Below, in pieces: positions 26,415 through 36,000 of a DNA stretch of 64,000 bases. Each line of letters starts with the position of its first letter. Position 1 is the stretch's first letter. A program made the position numbers and the translations under genes. The notes under the pieces are model-generated. The model was not told the DNA's origin. It saw only the letters and a program-made list of their open reading frames with translations, and ran no database searches. The stretch is from Sinosporangium siamense (GTDB lineage Bacteria; Actinomycetota; Actinomycetes; Streptosporangiales; Streptosporangiaceae), in assembly GCF_016863435.1 (NCBI RefSeq), contig NZ_BOOW01000010.1:163008-227007 (forward strand), read 5' to 3'.

Positions 26415-26500
26415 CGTCGGGCGTGTCGTGGGGGTGTGAGATGGGGTTGTCGTGGGTGGCGGCGTAATGTGGTGCGGCCGATGGTGGTTGAAGGAGCATT

Positions 26501-27235
26501 GTGCGCGTCGCCCTGTTCATTACCTGTGTCAACGACACCCTCTATCCGGGGACCGGGCGGGCGGTCGTGTCCCTGTTGCGGCGGCTCGGTTGTGAGGTTG
26601 ATTTTCCCGAAGCCCAGACCTGCTGTGGGCAGATGCACCTGAACACCGGATATCAGGACGAGGCGCGGCGGCTGGCACGGCGTTTCCGGGCGGTGTTCGC
26701 GCGGCATGAGATCGTGGTCGTGCCGTCGGGGTCGTGTGCGGCGACCATTCGGGAGCACTATCCGAGGCTTGGAGTGGAGACGCCGAGGGTGGTGGAGCTG
26801 ACGGAATTCCTGGTAGACGTGCTCGGCGTAACCGACGTGGGCGCATATTTCCCGCACCGGGTGACATATCACCCGACCTGTCACTCGCTCCGCGGCTTGC
26901 GCCTCGGCGACCGCCCCGAGACCCTCCTCCGCGCCGTCCGCGGACTAGAACTCGTTCCACTCCCAGGCGCGGAGGAGTGCTGCGGCTTCGGCGGCACCTT
27001 CGCCGTCAAGAACCCCGCCGTCTCTGCCGCCATGTGCGCCGACAAATGCCGTGCCGTGCTCGACACCGGCGCCGAGGTGCTCTGCGCCGCCGACAACTCC
27101 TGCCTCACCCACCTGGGCGGCGCGCTGCACCGCCAGCGCACCGGGGTGCGGGTGGTGCACATCGCCGAGATCCTCGCCAGCACGGAGCAGGACAAACCGG
27201 CGGGCACGCCGATCGCGAGCGGGCGCGGCCGATGA
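26501..27235 (+). CDS. lutA: L-lactate utilization protein LutA (Fe-S cysteine-rich subunit)
   Basis: A 244-residue (Fe-S)-binding protein of the LldE/LutA family. Two CCG-type motifs that hold an unusual Fe-S cluster are present: CCGQMHLNTGY near 42 and ECCGFGGTF near 160; additional Cys lie in DNSCLTHL. GTG start after AAGGAG. First gene of the coupled lutABC set, which oxidises L-lactate to pyruvate. Confidence 0.93.
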   Translation: MRVALFITCVNDTLYPGTGRAVVSLLRRLGCEVDFPEAQTCCGQMHLNTGYQDEARRLARRFRAVFARHEIVVVPSGSCAATIREHYPRLGVETPRVVELTEFLVDVLGVTDVGAYFPHRVTYHPTCHSLRGLRLGDRPETLLRAVRGLELVPLPGAEECCGFGGTFAVKNPAVSAAMCADKCRAVLDTGAEVLCAADNSCLTHLGGALHRQRTGVRVVHIAEILASTEQDKPAGTPIASGRGR

Positions 27236-28626
27236 GCGGCACGTTCCTCGGAATGCCCGCGTTTCCCGCCAACGCGGCTCGTGCCGTACAGGACTCCCAG
27301 CTTCGCCACAACCTGCGCAAGGCCACTCACACCATCCGCGCCAAACGGCTCAGCACCATCGCCGAGGTGCCCGACTGGCGCGAGTTGCGTGAGGCGGCGA
27401 AGGCCGTCAAGGACGCCACCCTGCGCGACCTGGACCGCCACCTGCTGTGCCTGGAGGAGCAGGTGACCGCGACGGGCGGACACGTGCACTGGGCGCGGGA
27501 CGCGGCCGAGGCGTGCCGCATCGTCGCCGGCCTCGTGCGCGCCACCGGCGAGACCGAGGTAGTCAAGGTCAAGTCCATGGCCACCCAGGAGATCGGCCTC
27601 AACGAGGCGCTCGCCGAGCACGGCATCGAGGCCTACGAGACCGACCTCGCCGAACTGATCGTGCAGCTCGGCGACGACCGGCCGTCGCACATCCTGGTGC
27701 CCGCCATCCACCGCAACCGCGCCGAGATCCGCGAGATCTTCCTGCGCTCCATGCCCGACGCGCCACCCGGCCTCACCGACGAGCCCGCCGCCCTCGCCGA
27801 GGCCGCCCGCCTCCACCTGCGCCAACGTTTCCTGGCGAGCAAGGTCGCGATCTCCGGCGCCAACTTCGCCGTCGCCGAGACCGGCACCCTCGTCGTCCTC
27901 GAATCCGAGGGCAACGGGCGCATGTGCCTCACCCTCCCCGAAACCCTGATCAGCGTCGTCGGCATCGAGAAGATCGTGCCCACCTGGCGGGACCTTGAGA
28001 TCTTCCTGCAGGTGCTTCCGCGCAGCTCCACAGGGGAGCGGATGAACCCCTACACCTCCACCTGGACCGGCGCGACCGAGGGGCAGACCTTCCACCTGGT
28101 GCTCCTCGACAACGGCCGCACCGACGTGCTGGCCGACGAGATCGGGCGGCAGGCGCTGCGCTGCATCCGCTGTTCCGCCTGCCTCAACGTCTGCCCTGTG
28201 TATGAGCGCGCAGGCGGCCACGCCTACGGCTCGGTCTATCCGGGCCCGATCGGCGCCATCCTCACCCCCCAGATGCGCGGCATGGGCTCGCCGCTCGACG
28301 CCTCCCTGCCATATGCGTCCACCCTGTGCGGCGCCTGCTACGACGCGTGCCCGGTCGCGATCGACATCCCGGAGGTCCTCGTCCACCTGCGCGCCCGAGC
28401 CCCGCACCCGCCCGCGGAACGCGCCGCCATGGGCGCCGCGGCGTGGACCTTCTCCCGTGCGGTACGGCTGACGCGCGCCCAGCGTCTCGCCTCGCGCCTG
28501 CGGCGGCTGCTCCCGCGCCGCCTGCCCGGTCCGCTGTCGGCCTGGACCGACACACGCGACCTTCCCGAGGTCCCCGCGGAGTCCTTCCGCGACTGGTGGA
28601 GCCGCACCCAAGGAGGCCCGCGATGA
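27232..28626 (+). CDS. lutB: L-lactate utilization protein LutB (iron-sulfur subunit)
   Basis: A 464-residue protein. The N-terminal LUD domain has AVAETGTLVVLESEGNGRM, and the C-terminal ferredoxin-like part has CIRCSACLNVCPVYE (from about residue 311) and CGACYDACPV (about 366), the ligands of two 4Fe-4S clusters. The tail after residue 410 is Arg-rich. ATGA overlaps at both ends tie it to lutA and lutC. Confidence 0.94.
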   Translation: MSGTFLGMPAFPANAARAVQDSQLRHNLRKATHTIRAKRLSTIAEVPDWRELREAAKAVKDATLRDLDRHLLCLEEQVTATGGHVHWARDAAEACRIVAGLVRATGETEVVKVKSMATQEIGLNEALAEHGIEAYETDLAELIVQLGDDRPSHILVPAIHRNRAEIREIFLRSMPDAPPGLTDEPAALAEAARLHLRQRFLASKVAISGANFAVAETGTLVVLESEGNGRMCLTLPETLISVVGIEKIVPTWRDLEIFLQVLPRSSTGERMNPYTSTWTGATEGQTFHLVLLDNGRTDVLADEIGRQALRCIRCSACLNVCPVYERAGGHAYGSVYPGPIGAILTPQMRGMGSPLDASLPYASTLCGACYDACPVAIDIPEVLVHLRARAPHPPAERAAMGAAAWTFSRAVRLTRAQRLASRLRRLLPRRLPGPLSAWTDTRDLPEVPAESFRDWWSRTQGGPR

Positions 28627-29264
28627 GCGCCCGCGAGACGATCCTGCGCCGCATCAGGGCCGCCGTCGCAGATGCGCCCGAGGTCGCCGTGCCCCGGGAC
28701 TATCGCACGGCGTCCGGGGCGGGCGGCCTCGGCGGCTCCGCCGTACAAGACCTTCCCGGGTTGTTCGCCGAGCGGGTCGACGACTATCGCGCCACCGTGC
28801 TCCGCGCCGGTCCCGGGGAGGTCGCCGGGGTCGTGGCCGAGCGTGCCGCCGCACGCGGGGTGGAACGGCTCGCCGTGCCGCCGGGGCTGCCGGAGGAGTG
28901 GCTCGCCGGGCTCTGCGATGTGCGGCTTCTGCGGGACGATCCGCCGCTCGCCAACGATGAGCTGGACCGTGCCCACGGCGTGATCACCGGGTGCGCGGTC
29001 GCCGTCGCCGAGACCGGCACCATCGTGCTGGACGGCGGGCCCGGGCAGGGGAGGCGCGCGTTGACGCTGCTCCCCGACTATCACCTGTGCGTCGTTCCGG
29101 CGGGCCACATCGTGCGCGGTGTGCCAGAGGCGGTGGCGCTGCTCGACCCGCGCCGCCCGCTCACGTGGATCAGCGGGCCGTCGGCGACGAGCGACATCGA
29201 GCTCGACCGCGTCGAAGGAGTGCACGGACCGCGGGTGCTGGATGTCGTCATCGTAGGGAACTGA
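28623..29264 (+). CDS. lutC: L-lactate utilization protein LutC
   Basis: A 213-residue LUD-domain protein (YkgG type). VAVAETGTIVLDGGPGQGRR and ALTLLPDYHLCVV, then ISGPSATSDIELDRVEGVHGP, are the family signature. It completes the LutABC complex; no lactate permease or LutR-type regulator is adjacent. Confidence 0.93.
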   Translation: MSARETILRRIRAAVADAPEVAVPRDYRTASGAGGLGGSAVQDLPGLFAERVDDYRATVLRAGPGEVAGVVAERAAARGVERLAVPPGLPEEWLAGLCDVRLLRDDPPLANDELDRAHGVITGCAVAVAETGTIVLDGGPGQGRRALTLLPDYHLCVVPAGHIVRGVPEAVALLDPRRPLTWISGPSATSDIELDRVEGVHGPRVLDVVIVGN

Positions 29265-29368
29265 CCTGCAAAGCTCACCGTTGCCTGGGAGAGCGAGCGC
29301 TTGATGGGCTATTCTCGCGTGTCTTGCTCAAAAAAGTCCCAGGTCACTGACACGGAGATCCACATACA

Positions 29369-30274
29369 ATGAAGCCGCCGTTGCTGCTCATCGGGCACGG
29401 CTCGCACGATGACGCGGGCGTCGCGGAGTTCGGCAGGTTCGTGCACCGCCTGCGTTGCCGGCTTGATCGTTCCGCGGCCGACGTCACCGGTGGCTATCTG
29501 GAGAACTCCCGCCCCGGCCTCCGCGATTCGATCGCGTCGCTCGTCGCCAGGGGCCACCACCGCGTCGTCGCGCTGCCGCTCGGCCTCGCCGGCGAGTCGC
29601 GGATCGCCGCGGAGACCTCCGAGGCGCTGGCCCGCGAGCAGGAGCGCCAGCCCACGCTGGCCTACGAGATGTGCCCGCCGCTCGGTCCCGACCCCGCGGT
29701 GCTCGCGCTGCTCGCCGAGCGGCTCGCCGACGCCTCCGTCGACATGCCCCGCCCCACCCTGCGCTCCCGCCCCCTGGTCTCCGTGGGCGACGCCCCACGG
29801 CTCAGGGTGGTGGGCTCCCCGGCCGAACCGCCGCAACTGCGCGCCGTGCCAGCGCTGAACGAACTCGACGGCCACGAGCGCATCGACCCCGCCGACACGG
29901 CGGTCGTGCTGGTCGGCGAGGGGGCTACCGACCCCGTGGCCAACGCCGAGATCCACCGGGTGTCGCGGTTGTTCTGGGAGACCCAGGCCTACGACCTGCT
30001 GACCGTCGAGACGGCCTTCGTCTCCCTCACCCCGCCCGGCGTCGCGGGCGGTTTGGAACGCTGCCGCCGCCTCGGCGCTAAACGCGTCATCATCGTGCCC
30101 TACCTGCTGTTCGCGGGCAGCACGCTGGAACGTGTCTGGGCCCAGGCCCTCGCCTACGGCGCGGGCCACCCCGACCTCGACATCCGCTGCGCGGAGGCGA
30201 TCGGCGACTGCGAGGCGCTGGCCGACATCGTCATCGATCGTTACCAGCGCGCCCTGCTGGCCGCCGCGGAGTGA
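29369..30274 (+). CDS. Sirohydrochlorin chelatase family protein (CbiX/SirB type, two-domain)
   Basis: A 301-residue protein made of two chelatase domains. The first begins PLLLIGHGSHDDAG, with the metal-binding His in GHGS; the second contains VVLVGEGATDP and RVIIVPYLLFAGSTLERV. It probably inserts Fe2+ or Co2+ into sirohydrochlorin for siroheme or cobalamin. Its neighbours CobT and CysG/CobA fit that pathway. Metal choice cannot be read from the sequence. No strong ribosome site before the ATG. Confidence 0.88.
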   Translation: MKPPLLLIGHGSHDDAGVAEFGRFVHRLRCRLDRSAADVTGGYLENSRPGLRDSIASLVARGHHRVVALPLGLAGESRIAAETSEALAREQERQPTLAYEMCPPLGPDPAVLALLAERLADASVDMPRPTLRSRPLVSVGDAPRLRVVGSPAEPPQLRAVPALNELDGHERIDPADTAVVLVGEGATDPVANAEIHRVSRLFWETQAYDLLTVETAFVSLTPPGVAGGLERCRRLGAKRVIIVPYLLFAGSTLERVWAQALAYGAGHPDLDIRCAEAIGDCEALADIVIDRYQRALLAAAE

Positions 30275-30464
30275 ACATCGGGGCAGGCCGGAGCCGGTCT
30301 GAGAGCCAATTCACCGAGTGAATCCGCTCACGTCGCCCGTGTGACCTCCGAGCAGGTCAGCGTCTTTGCTGAGGATTTCGTAGCCGTTGAGAGATAAGCG
30401 AAACGCGTCGATCTCGTTAGGATCGGTCTCGCAGGTCGCTCAGGTGAGTGCTAGGAGAGGCTTT

Positions 30465-31598
30465 ATGACCCTTCTTGAGACGACCGTCGCCGAGATCCGG
30501 CCCGCCGACCCGGCGGTCATCGCGAGCGCCCGTGCCCACCAGGACCGCCTCACCAAACCCCGGGGCGCCCTCGGTGTGCTGGAGGACGTCGCCGTCCGTC
30601 TCGCCGGCGCGGCGGGACACAACCCCGCCCCCATCCCCGCCCCCGCGGCACTCGCCATCTTCGCCGGCGACCACGGCGTGCACGCCCAGGGCGTCTCGCC
30701 CTGGCCGCAGGAGGTCACCACCCAGATGGTGGGCAACTTCCTCGCCGGAGGGGCCGTCGCCAACGCCTTCGCCGCCCAGGTCGGCGCCTCGGTCACCGTC
30801 GTCGACGTCGGCGTGGCCGCCGACCTCCTCGAAGGGCCGGGCCTGTTCATTCACAAGGTCGCGTACGGCACAGCCGACCTCTCGCGAGGCTCGGCCATGA
30901 CCGCCGCCCAGGCCGTCGCCGCGCTGGAGGTCGGCATCACGACCGCCAGGCGGCTCGTCGACGGCGGCGCCCGGTGCCTCATCACCGGCGACATGGGCAT
31001 CGCCAACACCACTCCGTCCGCCGCGCTGATCTGCGCCTTCACCGGCGCCACCCCCGAGTCGGCCACCGGCCGCGGCACGGGCATCGACGACGAGACCCAC
31101 CGGCGCAAGATCGAGGTGGTGCGCAACGCGCTCGCCGCCAACGGCCTGAGCGACGGACTCGCCGGGGTCGACGCCTCGGGCGACGCCGGCGCGATGCCGG
31201 GCATGGAATGGCTCAACGGCGAGGCCGCCGCGGGGCTTCGCGTGCTGGCGGCCGTGGGCGGACTCGAACACGCCGCGATCGCGGGCTTCATCCTCGGCGG
31301 CGCCGCCGCGCGGGTGCCGGTGATCCTCGACGGGGTGATCGCCGGTTCGGCCGCGCTGGCCGCCGCCGCGCTGGCCCCGGCCGCCGTCGACCACTGCGTC
31401 GCCGGTCACCGGTCGGCCGAGCCCGGCCATCGCATCGCCCTCGACCGTCTCGGCCTGCGCCCACTGGTCGACCTGGAACTCCGGCTGGGCGAAGGCACAG
31501 GTGGGCTACTCGCACATCCTTTGGTGTGCTCCGCCGTACGCGTCATGCACGAGGTCGCGACCTTCGACGCGGCGGGGGTCACCGAGAAGGAGGCATGA
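30465..31598 (+). CDS. cobT: Nicotinate-nucleotide--dimethylbenzimidazole phosphoribosyltransferase
   Basis: A 377-residue CobT. It makes alpha-ribazole phosphate for the lower ligand of cobalamin. Family features are KPRGALGVLEDVAVRLAG, AIFAGDHGVHAQGVSPWPQEVT in outline, GDMGIANTTPSAAL and LRLGEGTGG with the catalytic Glu. The ATG at 30465 follows AGGAGAGG. The 190 bases upstream show no recognisable cobalamin riboswitch. Confidence 0.95.
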   Translation: MTLLETTVAEIRPADPAVIASARAHQDRLTKPRGALGVLEDVAVRLAGAAGHNPAPIPAPAALAIFAGDHGVHAQGVSPWPQEVTTQMVGNFLAGGAVANAFAAQVGASVTVVDVGVAADLLEGPGLFIHKVAYGTADLSRGSAMTAAQAVAALEVGITTARRLVDGGARCLITGDMGIANTTPSAALICAFTGATPESATGRGTGIDDETHRRKIEVVRNALAANGLSDGLAGVDASGDAGAMPGMEWLNGEAAAGLRVLAAVGGLEHAAIAGFILGGAAARVPVILDGVIAGSAALAAAALAPAAVDHCVAGHRSAEPGHRIALDRLGLRPLVDLELRLGEGTGGLLAHPLVCSAVRVMHEVATFDAAGVTEKEA

Positions 31599-31725
31599 TC
31601 CCGGCGCGGGGGCCGTGAGGGGGGCCGGTATAACCTCTGGTCTCGCAGGTCCGCGCGGCGGGGTGCTCGGCGCCCCTCGGGATTCGAATGTTCTCCAAGG
31701 ACTTCTGGGACAGGTGAATCACGAC

Positions 31726-31756
31726 TTGACGCACGTTAACCCAGCGACCGCAAAAT
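31726..31756 (+). promoter_or_regulatory. Candidate promoter of the cysG-dynamin operon
   Basis: TTGACG (31726-31731) and CAAAAT (31751-31756) are 19 bases apart, about 65 bases upstream of the cysG start. The -10 is weak. Confidence 0.35.
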
Positions 31757-31821
31757 GCCAGGGCGGACCAGGTAGGTTTACCTCTTAACACGCCATACTT
31801 CTCGAACGGGAGATCCGTCGA

Positions 31822-33054
31822 ATGTCCCCGTACCTGCTCGGACTTCGCCTCACCGGGCGGCGGGTGCTCGTCGTGGGAGGAGGCAGGGTCGCCCAGCGGC
31901 GCATCCCCGCTCTCCTCGACGCGGGCGCTATCGTGACACTCGTCTCACCGAGCGTCACGCCCGCACTCGACGACCTCATCGCGGCGGGGCGGTTCACGTG
32001 GGAGGCGAGACCTTTCCAAGTCGGTGACTGCGACGGCGCGTGGCTGGTGCAGGCGTGCACCGACGACCGCGCGGTCAACGGCGCGATCGCGGCGGAGGCC
32101 GAGGCCAAGCGCATCTGGTGTGTCCGCGCCGACGACCGTGACGCCTCCGCGGCCTGGACCCCCGCGAGCGGGCGTGTCGACGAGATCACCGTCGCCGTCA
32201 CCGCGGGCGGCGACCCGCGGCGTGCAGCAGGGGTCAGGGACGCCGTGGTCGAGGCCCTGCGTGACGGCACCGTTCAGGCCAGGCGCAGCCGTACCAAACC
32301 CGTGGGAGTCGCCCTGGTCGGCGGCGGTCCCGGCGACCCCGGCCTGATCACCGTGCGGGGCCGCCAGCTCCTGGCCCAGGCCGACGTGGTGGTCGCCGAC
32401 CGCCTCGCCCCCCGCGCGCTGCTGGACGAGCTGCCGTCCGACGTCGAGTTGATCGACGCGGCGAAGATCCCGTATGGGCGCTTCCTGGCGCAGGAGAAGA
32501 TCAACGAGCTGCTGATCGACCGCGCCAGGAAGGGCGCGTTCGTGGTCAGGCTGAAGGGCGGCGACCCGTTCGTCTTCGGGCGCGGCGGCGAAGAGGTGCT
32601 CGCCTGCGCCGAGGCGGGCATCCCCGTCACCGTCGTCCCCGGCATCACCAGCGCCGTCGCCGTCCCGGCCGCGGCAGGTGTGCCCGTCACGCATCGGGGC
32701 GTCAGCCAGGAGTTTCACGTCATCTCCGTGCATGTTCCGCCGGACCACGAGCAGTCGACCGTCGACTGGCAGGCGCTGGCCCGGTCCCAGGGCACGCTGG
32801 TGTTGATGATGGCGGTCGAGAGGATTGAGGCCGTGGCGCAGGCATTGGTGCGCTATGGACGTTCGGCGGATACTCCCGTCATGGTGGTGCAGGACGGTAC
32901 CCTTCCCACTCAGCGAGCGCTCAGCGCGACACTCGCCACGGTGTCCGAGCGTGTCGCAGCCGCTGGGATCCGGCCTCCGGCGATCGTTGTCGTCGGCGAG
33001 GTCGTGAAAGTCGGCCAGGAGGTCGAAATGGTGCGAGCGGGGCGGGTTCCGTGA
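31822..33054 (+). CDS. cysG: Siroheme synthase CysG/CobA (precorrin-2 dehydrogenase + uroporphyrinogen-III methyltransferase)
   Basis: A 410-residue fusion. Residues 1-150 form the NAD-binding dehydrogenase (VLVVGGGRVAQRRIPALLDAG). From about 155 the SUMT methyltransferase begins: VALVGGGPGDPGLITVRG, VRLKGGDPFVFGRGGEE and VVPGITSAVAVPAAAGVPVTHRG in outline. It leads from uroporphyrinogen III to sirohydrochlorin, the substrate of the neighbouring chelatase. The GTG of the dynamin-like gene overlaps its stop (GTGA), so an odd pair of functions is translationally coupled. Confidence 0.94.
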   Translation: MSPYLLGLRLTGRRVLVVGGGRVAQRRIPALLDAGAIVTLVSPSVTPALDDLIAAGRFTWEARPFQVGDCDGAWLVQACTDDRAVNGAIAAEAEAKRIWCVRADDRDASAAWTPASGRVDEITVAVTAGGDPRRAAGVRDAVVEALRDGTVQARRSRTKPVGVALVGGGPGDPGLITVRGRQLLAQADVVVADRLAPRALLDELPSDVELIDAAKIPYGRFLAQEKINELLIDRARKGAFVVRLKGGDPFVFGRGGEEVLACAEAGIPVTVVPGITSAVAVPAAAGVPVTHRGVSQEFHVISVHVPPDHEQSTVDWQALARSQGTLVLMMAVERIEAVAQALVRYGRSADTPVMVVQDGTLPTQRALSATLATVSERVAAAGIRPPAIVVVGEVVKVGQEVEMVRAGRVP

Positions 33055-36000
33055 AATCTGCTGCCGACGACAGGACGGAACCGCGCGACGGGTCCGGCGG
33101 GCAACCGGAGCATGCCGAGAGTCCTGGCGAACAGACCATTGCATTTCCGGCTATAGGCTCCGATGCCGCCTCGTCTGCGGAGGATTCCCCGGCCACGGCG
33201 CCCGAGTCGCTGGCGCCCGAGCCCCGGCAACGCGTCGACTGGTTCCGCGACACCGCCTCCAGGGTGAACGCGAAGCTCTCCCCGCCCGCCGAGGAGGGCA
33301 TCGACTGGTTCCGGGCCGCGCCGCCCCAGGCTGCTTCGGAGGATTCCCCTACCGGGCCCCCGGTAGAGGAGCCCGCCTACGACCTGTTCCGGCCGAGACG
33401 TCAACCTGGCGCCGCCTCGCGGCGGCGGGACCCCGACCTGGACTTTCCCGCCGGGCTCGTCAACGCCGCGAGTGGCGACTACACCGACCTCGACGAGGAG
33501 GACGGGCCTGAGGGCGCTCCTTCCCCGGGTGAGTCCGGGGGAGATCGCGATGTGGATGTCACCGTCGTGGGTACCGATGGCGGTGTGGGTGACGTGGCGA
33601 TCAGAGAGTCGGGTACGGATGAGCCTGGCAGGGGCGGTGATTCAGAGGTTGAGCCGCCGGTCCGGGGAGGCGTGGAGGACCGTGAGCGGGCCGAGGCCGC
33701 CCTTGGGGCGGAACCCGAGGGCGAGGCGGTCGCGGGATCGGTTGGGGACGCTGCCGTCGCCGGCGCCGTGGATCCGGGCGGGGAGGTTGCGGACTCAGAC
33801 GTCGCGGCTTCGCTTGGGGAGGCCGCCGCTGAGGTGGACGATGTGCCCGCGGTCAGCGAGTCGAGCTCCGGGGCGGACGAAAACGTTGCCCTCGAAGCCG
33901 ACCTTCCGGACGGTAGCGGGGGTGAGGAGGCAGCACTAGCCGGGGTTGATGCCGGCTCGGGTGTGGCTGCCGTCGAGAGTGATGTTGCTGCGGCTGGGGA
34001 ACCGGCCGGTGTGGCCGCTGCGGATGACGCGGTGGCGGATGCCGCCGTCGCCGACCTTTCGGTCGGTAGCGGTGGGGTTGATCCTGAGCCGGTTGAGGTA
34101 TCGGGTTCGGACTTCCCGGTGGATGTGGCTGCCGCCGAGAGTGATGTCGCTGCGGCCGGGGATCCCGACGGTGTGGCCGCTGCGGATGCCGCTGTTGCCG
34201 ACCTTCCGGTCGGTAGCGGCGATGCCGATCCTGAGCCGCCCCCGGTGCCGGGTTCGGACTTCCCGGTGGATGCGGCGGCCGATGATGACCTTCCGGTCGG
34301 CAGTGGTGAGGTTGACCCTGGGCCGGTTGAGGTGCGGGGTTCGGACTTCCCGGTGGATGTGGCGGCCGATGGCGACCTTCCGGTCGGTGGCGGCGGTGCC
34401 GATCCTGCGCCGGTGGACGCGCCGGAGGCTGAATCCGGCTCGGACGGTGAGCCCGAGGTGGAGCTCCCTGCCGAGTCGGTGGCGGGTCATCAGGCCGAGG
34501 CCGATGCGATAGGGCTTCAGGCCGGCGTTGGGCACGACCCGGGCGCCTTCGTGGGTGACCTGTTGGGCGACTACGACGGCGGTTATGTGGGTGCCGCAGA
34601 GCGGGTCGAGGACGCCGCTCACGACCAAGGCCTCGGTGACGAAGAGCCGGGTGGGTTGCCCGGAGACGATCCGGTCGCCCCTGAGGAAGACGCGGCTGAG
34701 GGGGAGTGGGACTCGCGAACTGCGGCCGGGGTCGAGCCGGAAGGCGAGTCGGCCGAAGGCGGGAGCCTTGAGATCGCGGGTGCCTCCGAGGAGGCTGAGC
34801 CCGGCTCAGGACCAGGCGACTCCCAGGCCGAGAGCGAACCGGTTGGTGCGCGGGCCGAGAGCGAAGCGGACGACGCGCAGGCTGAGAGCGAACCGGTTGG
34901 TGCGCGGGCCGAGACCGAGCCGGACGACGCGCAGGCCGAGAGCGAACCGGTCCGTGCGCGGGCCAAGGCCGATGACGGCCCGGATTCGGTCGATGACGTG
35001 TCAGACCCGATGGAGCATGAGTCTGGCTCGGCTGACGGCGGGGACGACTCGGCTGAGGGCGAGGCCGGCTCAAGCGAGGACACCGGCGGCTCGATCGATG
35101 GCGGCTCCGGCGGCGATGTGGATGAGGCGGCCGACGAGGCGGCTCCCGCCGTACCCGGCGTCGGTGCTGATGTCGATGAGGCGGGGCCGTCGGGGCGTGT
35201 GGTGGAGATCGCGCTGCCCGATGCCGCCGTGGAGGCGTTGACCGGGGCGCTGGCCGCGCTCAGGGACAGTGTGATCAACCTCAGGTTCGGCCTGGATCTC
35301 CCAGGGGCCGAAGAGGCGCAAAAGGCCAAGAACGAGATCATTGCCCAAATCGGTGACTATGTGATCCCGAGGGTGCGCATGGCCGCCGCTCCCGTGCTGG
35401 TCGTCGTGGCCGGATCCACGGGGGCGGGTAAGTCCACGCTGGTCAATACGCTGGCCGGGCAGAAGGTGAGCGCGACGGGGGTGCGGCGTCCGACGACCGC
35501 CGTACCGGTGCTGGCATGTCACCCCGACGATCACGAGTGGTTCTCGGGGGACGGCCTGCTCCCCGAGTTGGCGCGGCTCACCGATCCCGCCGCCCCCGTC
35601 GAGGGGGAGAACGGCGCATTGGTGGTGGCGCCGACGGAGCGCCTGCCGCACGGTGTGGCGTTGCTCGACACTCCCGACATCGACTCGGTCGTGGAGGAGC
35701 ATCACGAGATCGCGCACCGCATGCTGGATGCCGCTGATCTATGGATTTTCGTGACGACAGCGGCCCGATACGCGGACGCCCCCGCCTGGCGGCTTTTGCG
35801 GCTCGCCAAGGAGCGCGGAGCGAAGCTGGCGATCGTGTTGTCCCGGGTGCCGCCGAGATCCCGTGAGATTGTGCTTAAGCACTTCGTGCGAATGCTCACC
35901 GAATACGGGTTGGGAGAGGTCGACCGGTTCGTCGTCGACGAGGGCGCGGTGTCGGATGGCCTGCTCAAGGACACCCAGGTGGCCGAGCTCCGCATGTGGC

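Larger units (their letters stand above)
26024..26500. other. Intergenic region with repeat and two hairpins
   Basis: 477 bases. It contains a tandem 15-bp repeat (26049-26078) and hairpins at 26274-26308 and 26385-26414; no gene is supported. Confidence 0.6.

Noticed and set aside
30275..30464. Cobalamin riboswitch ahead of cobT
   Set aside because: I looked for the B12 box and the conserved junction and saw neither.
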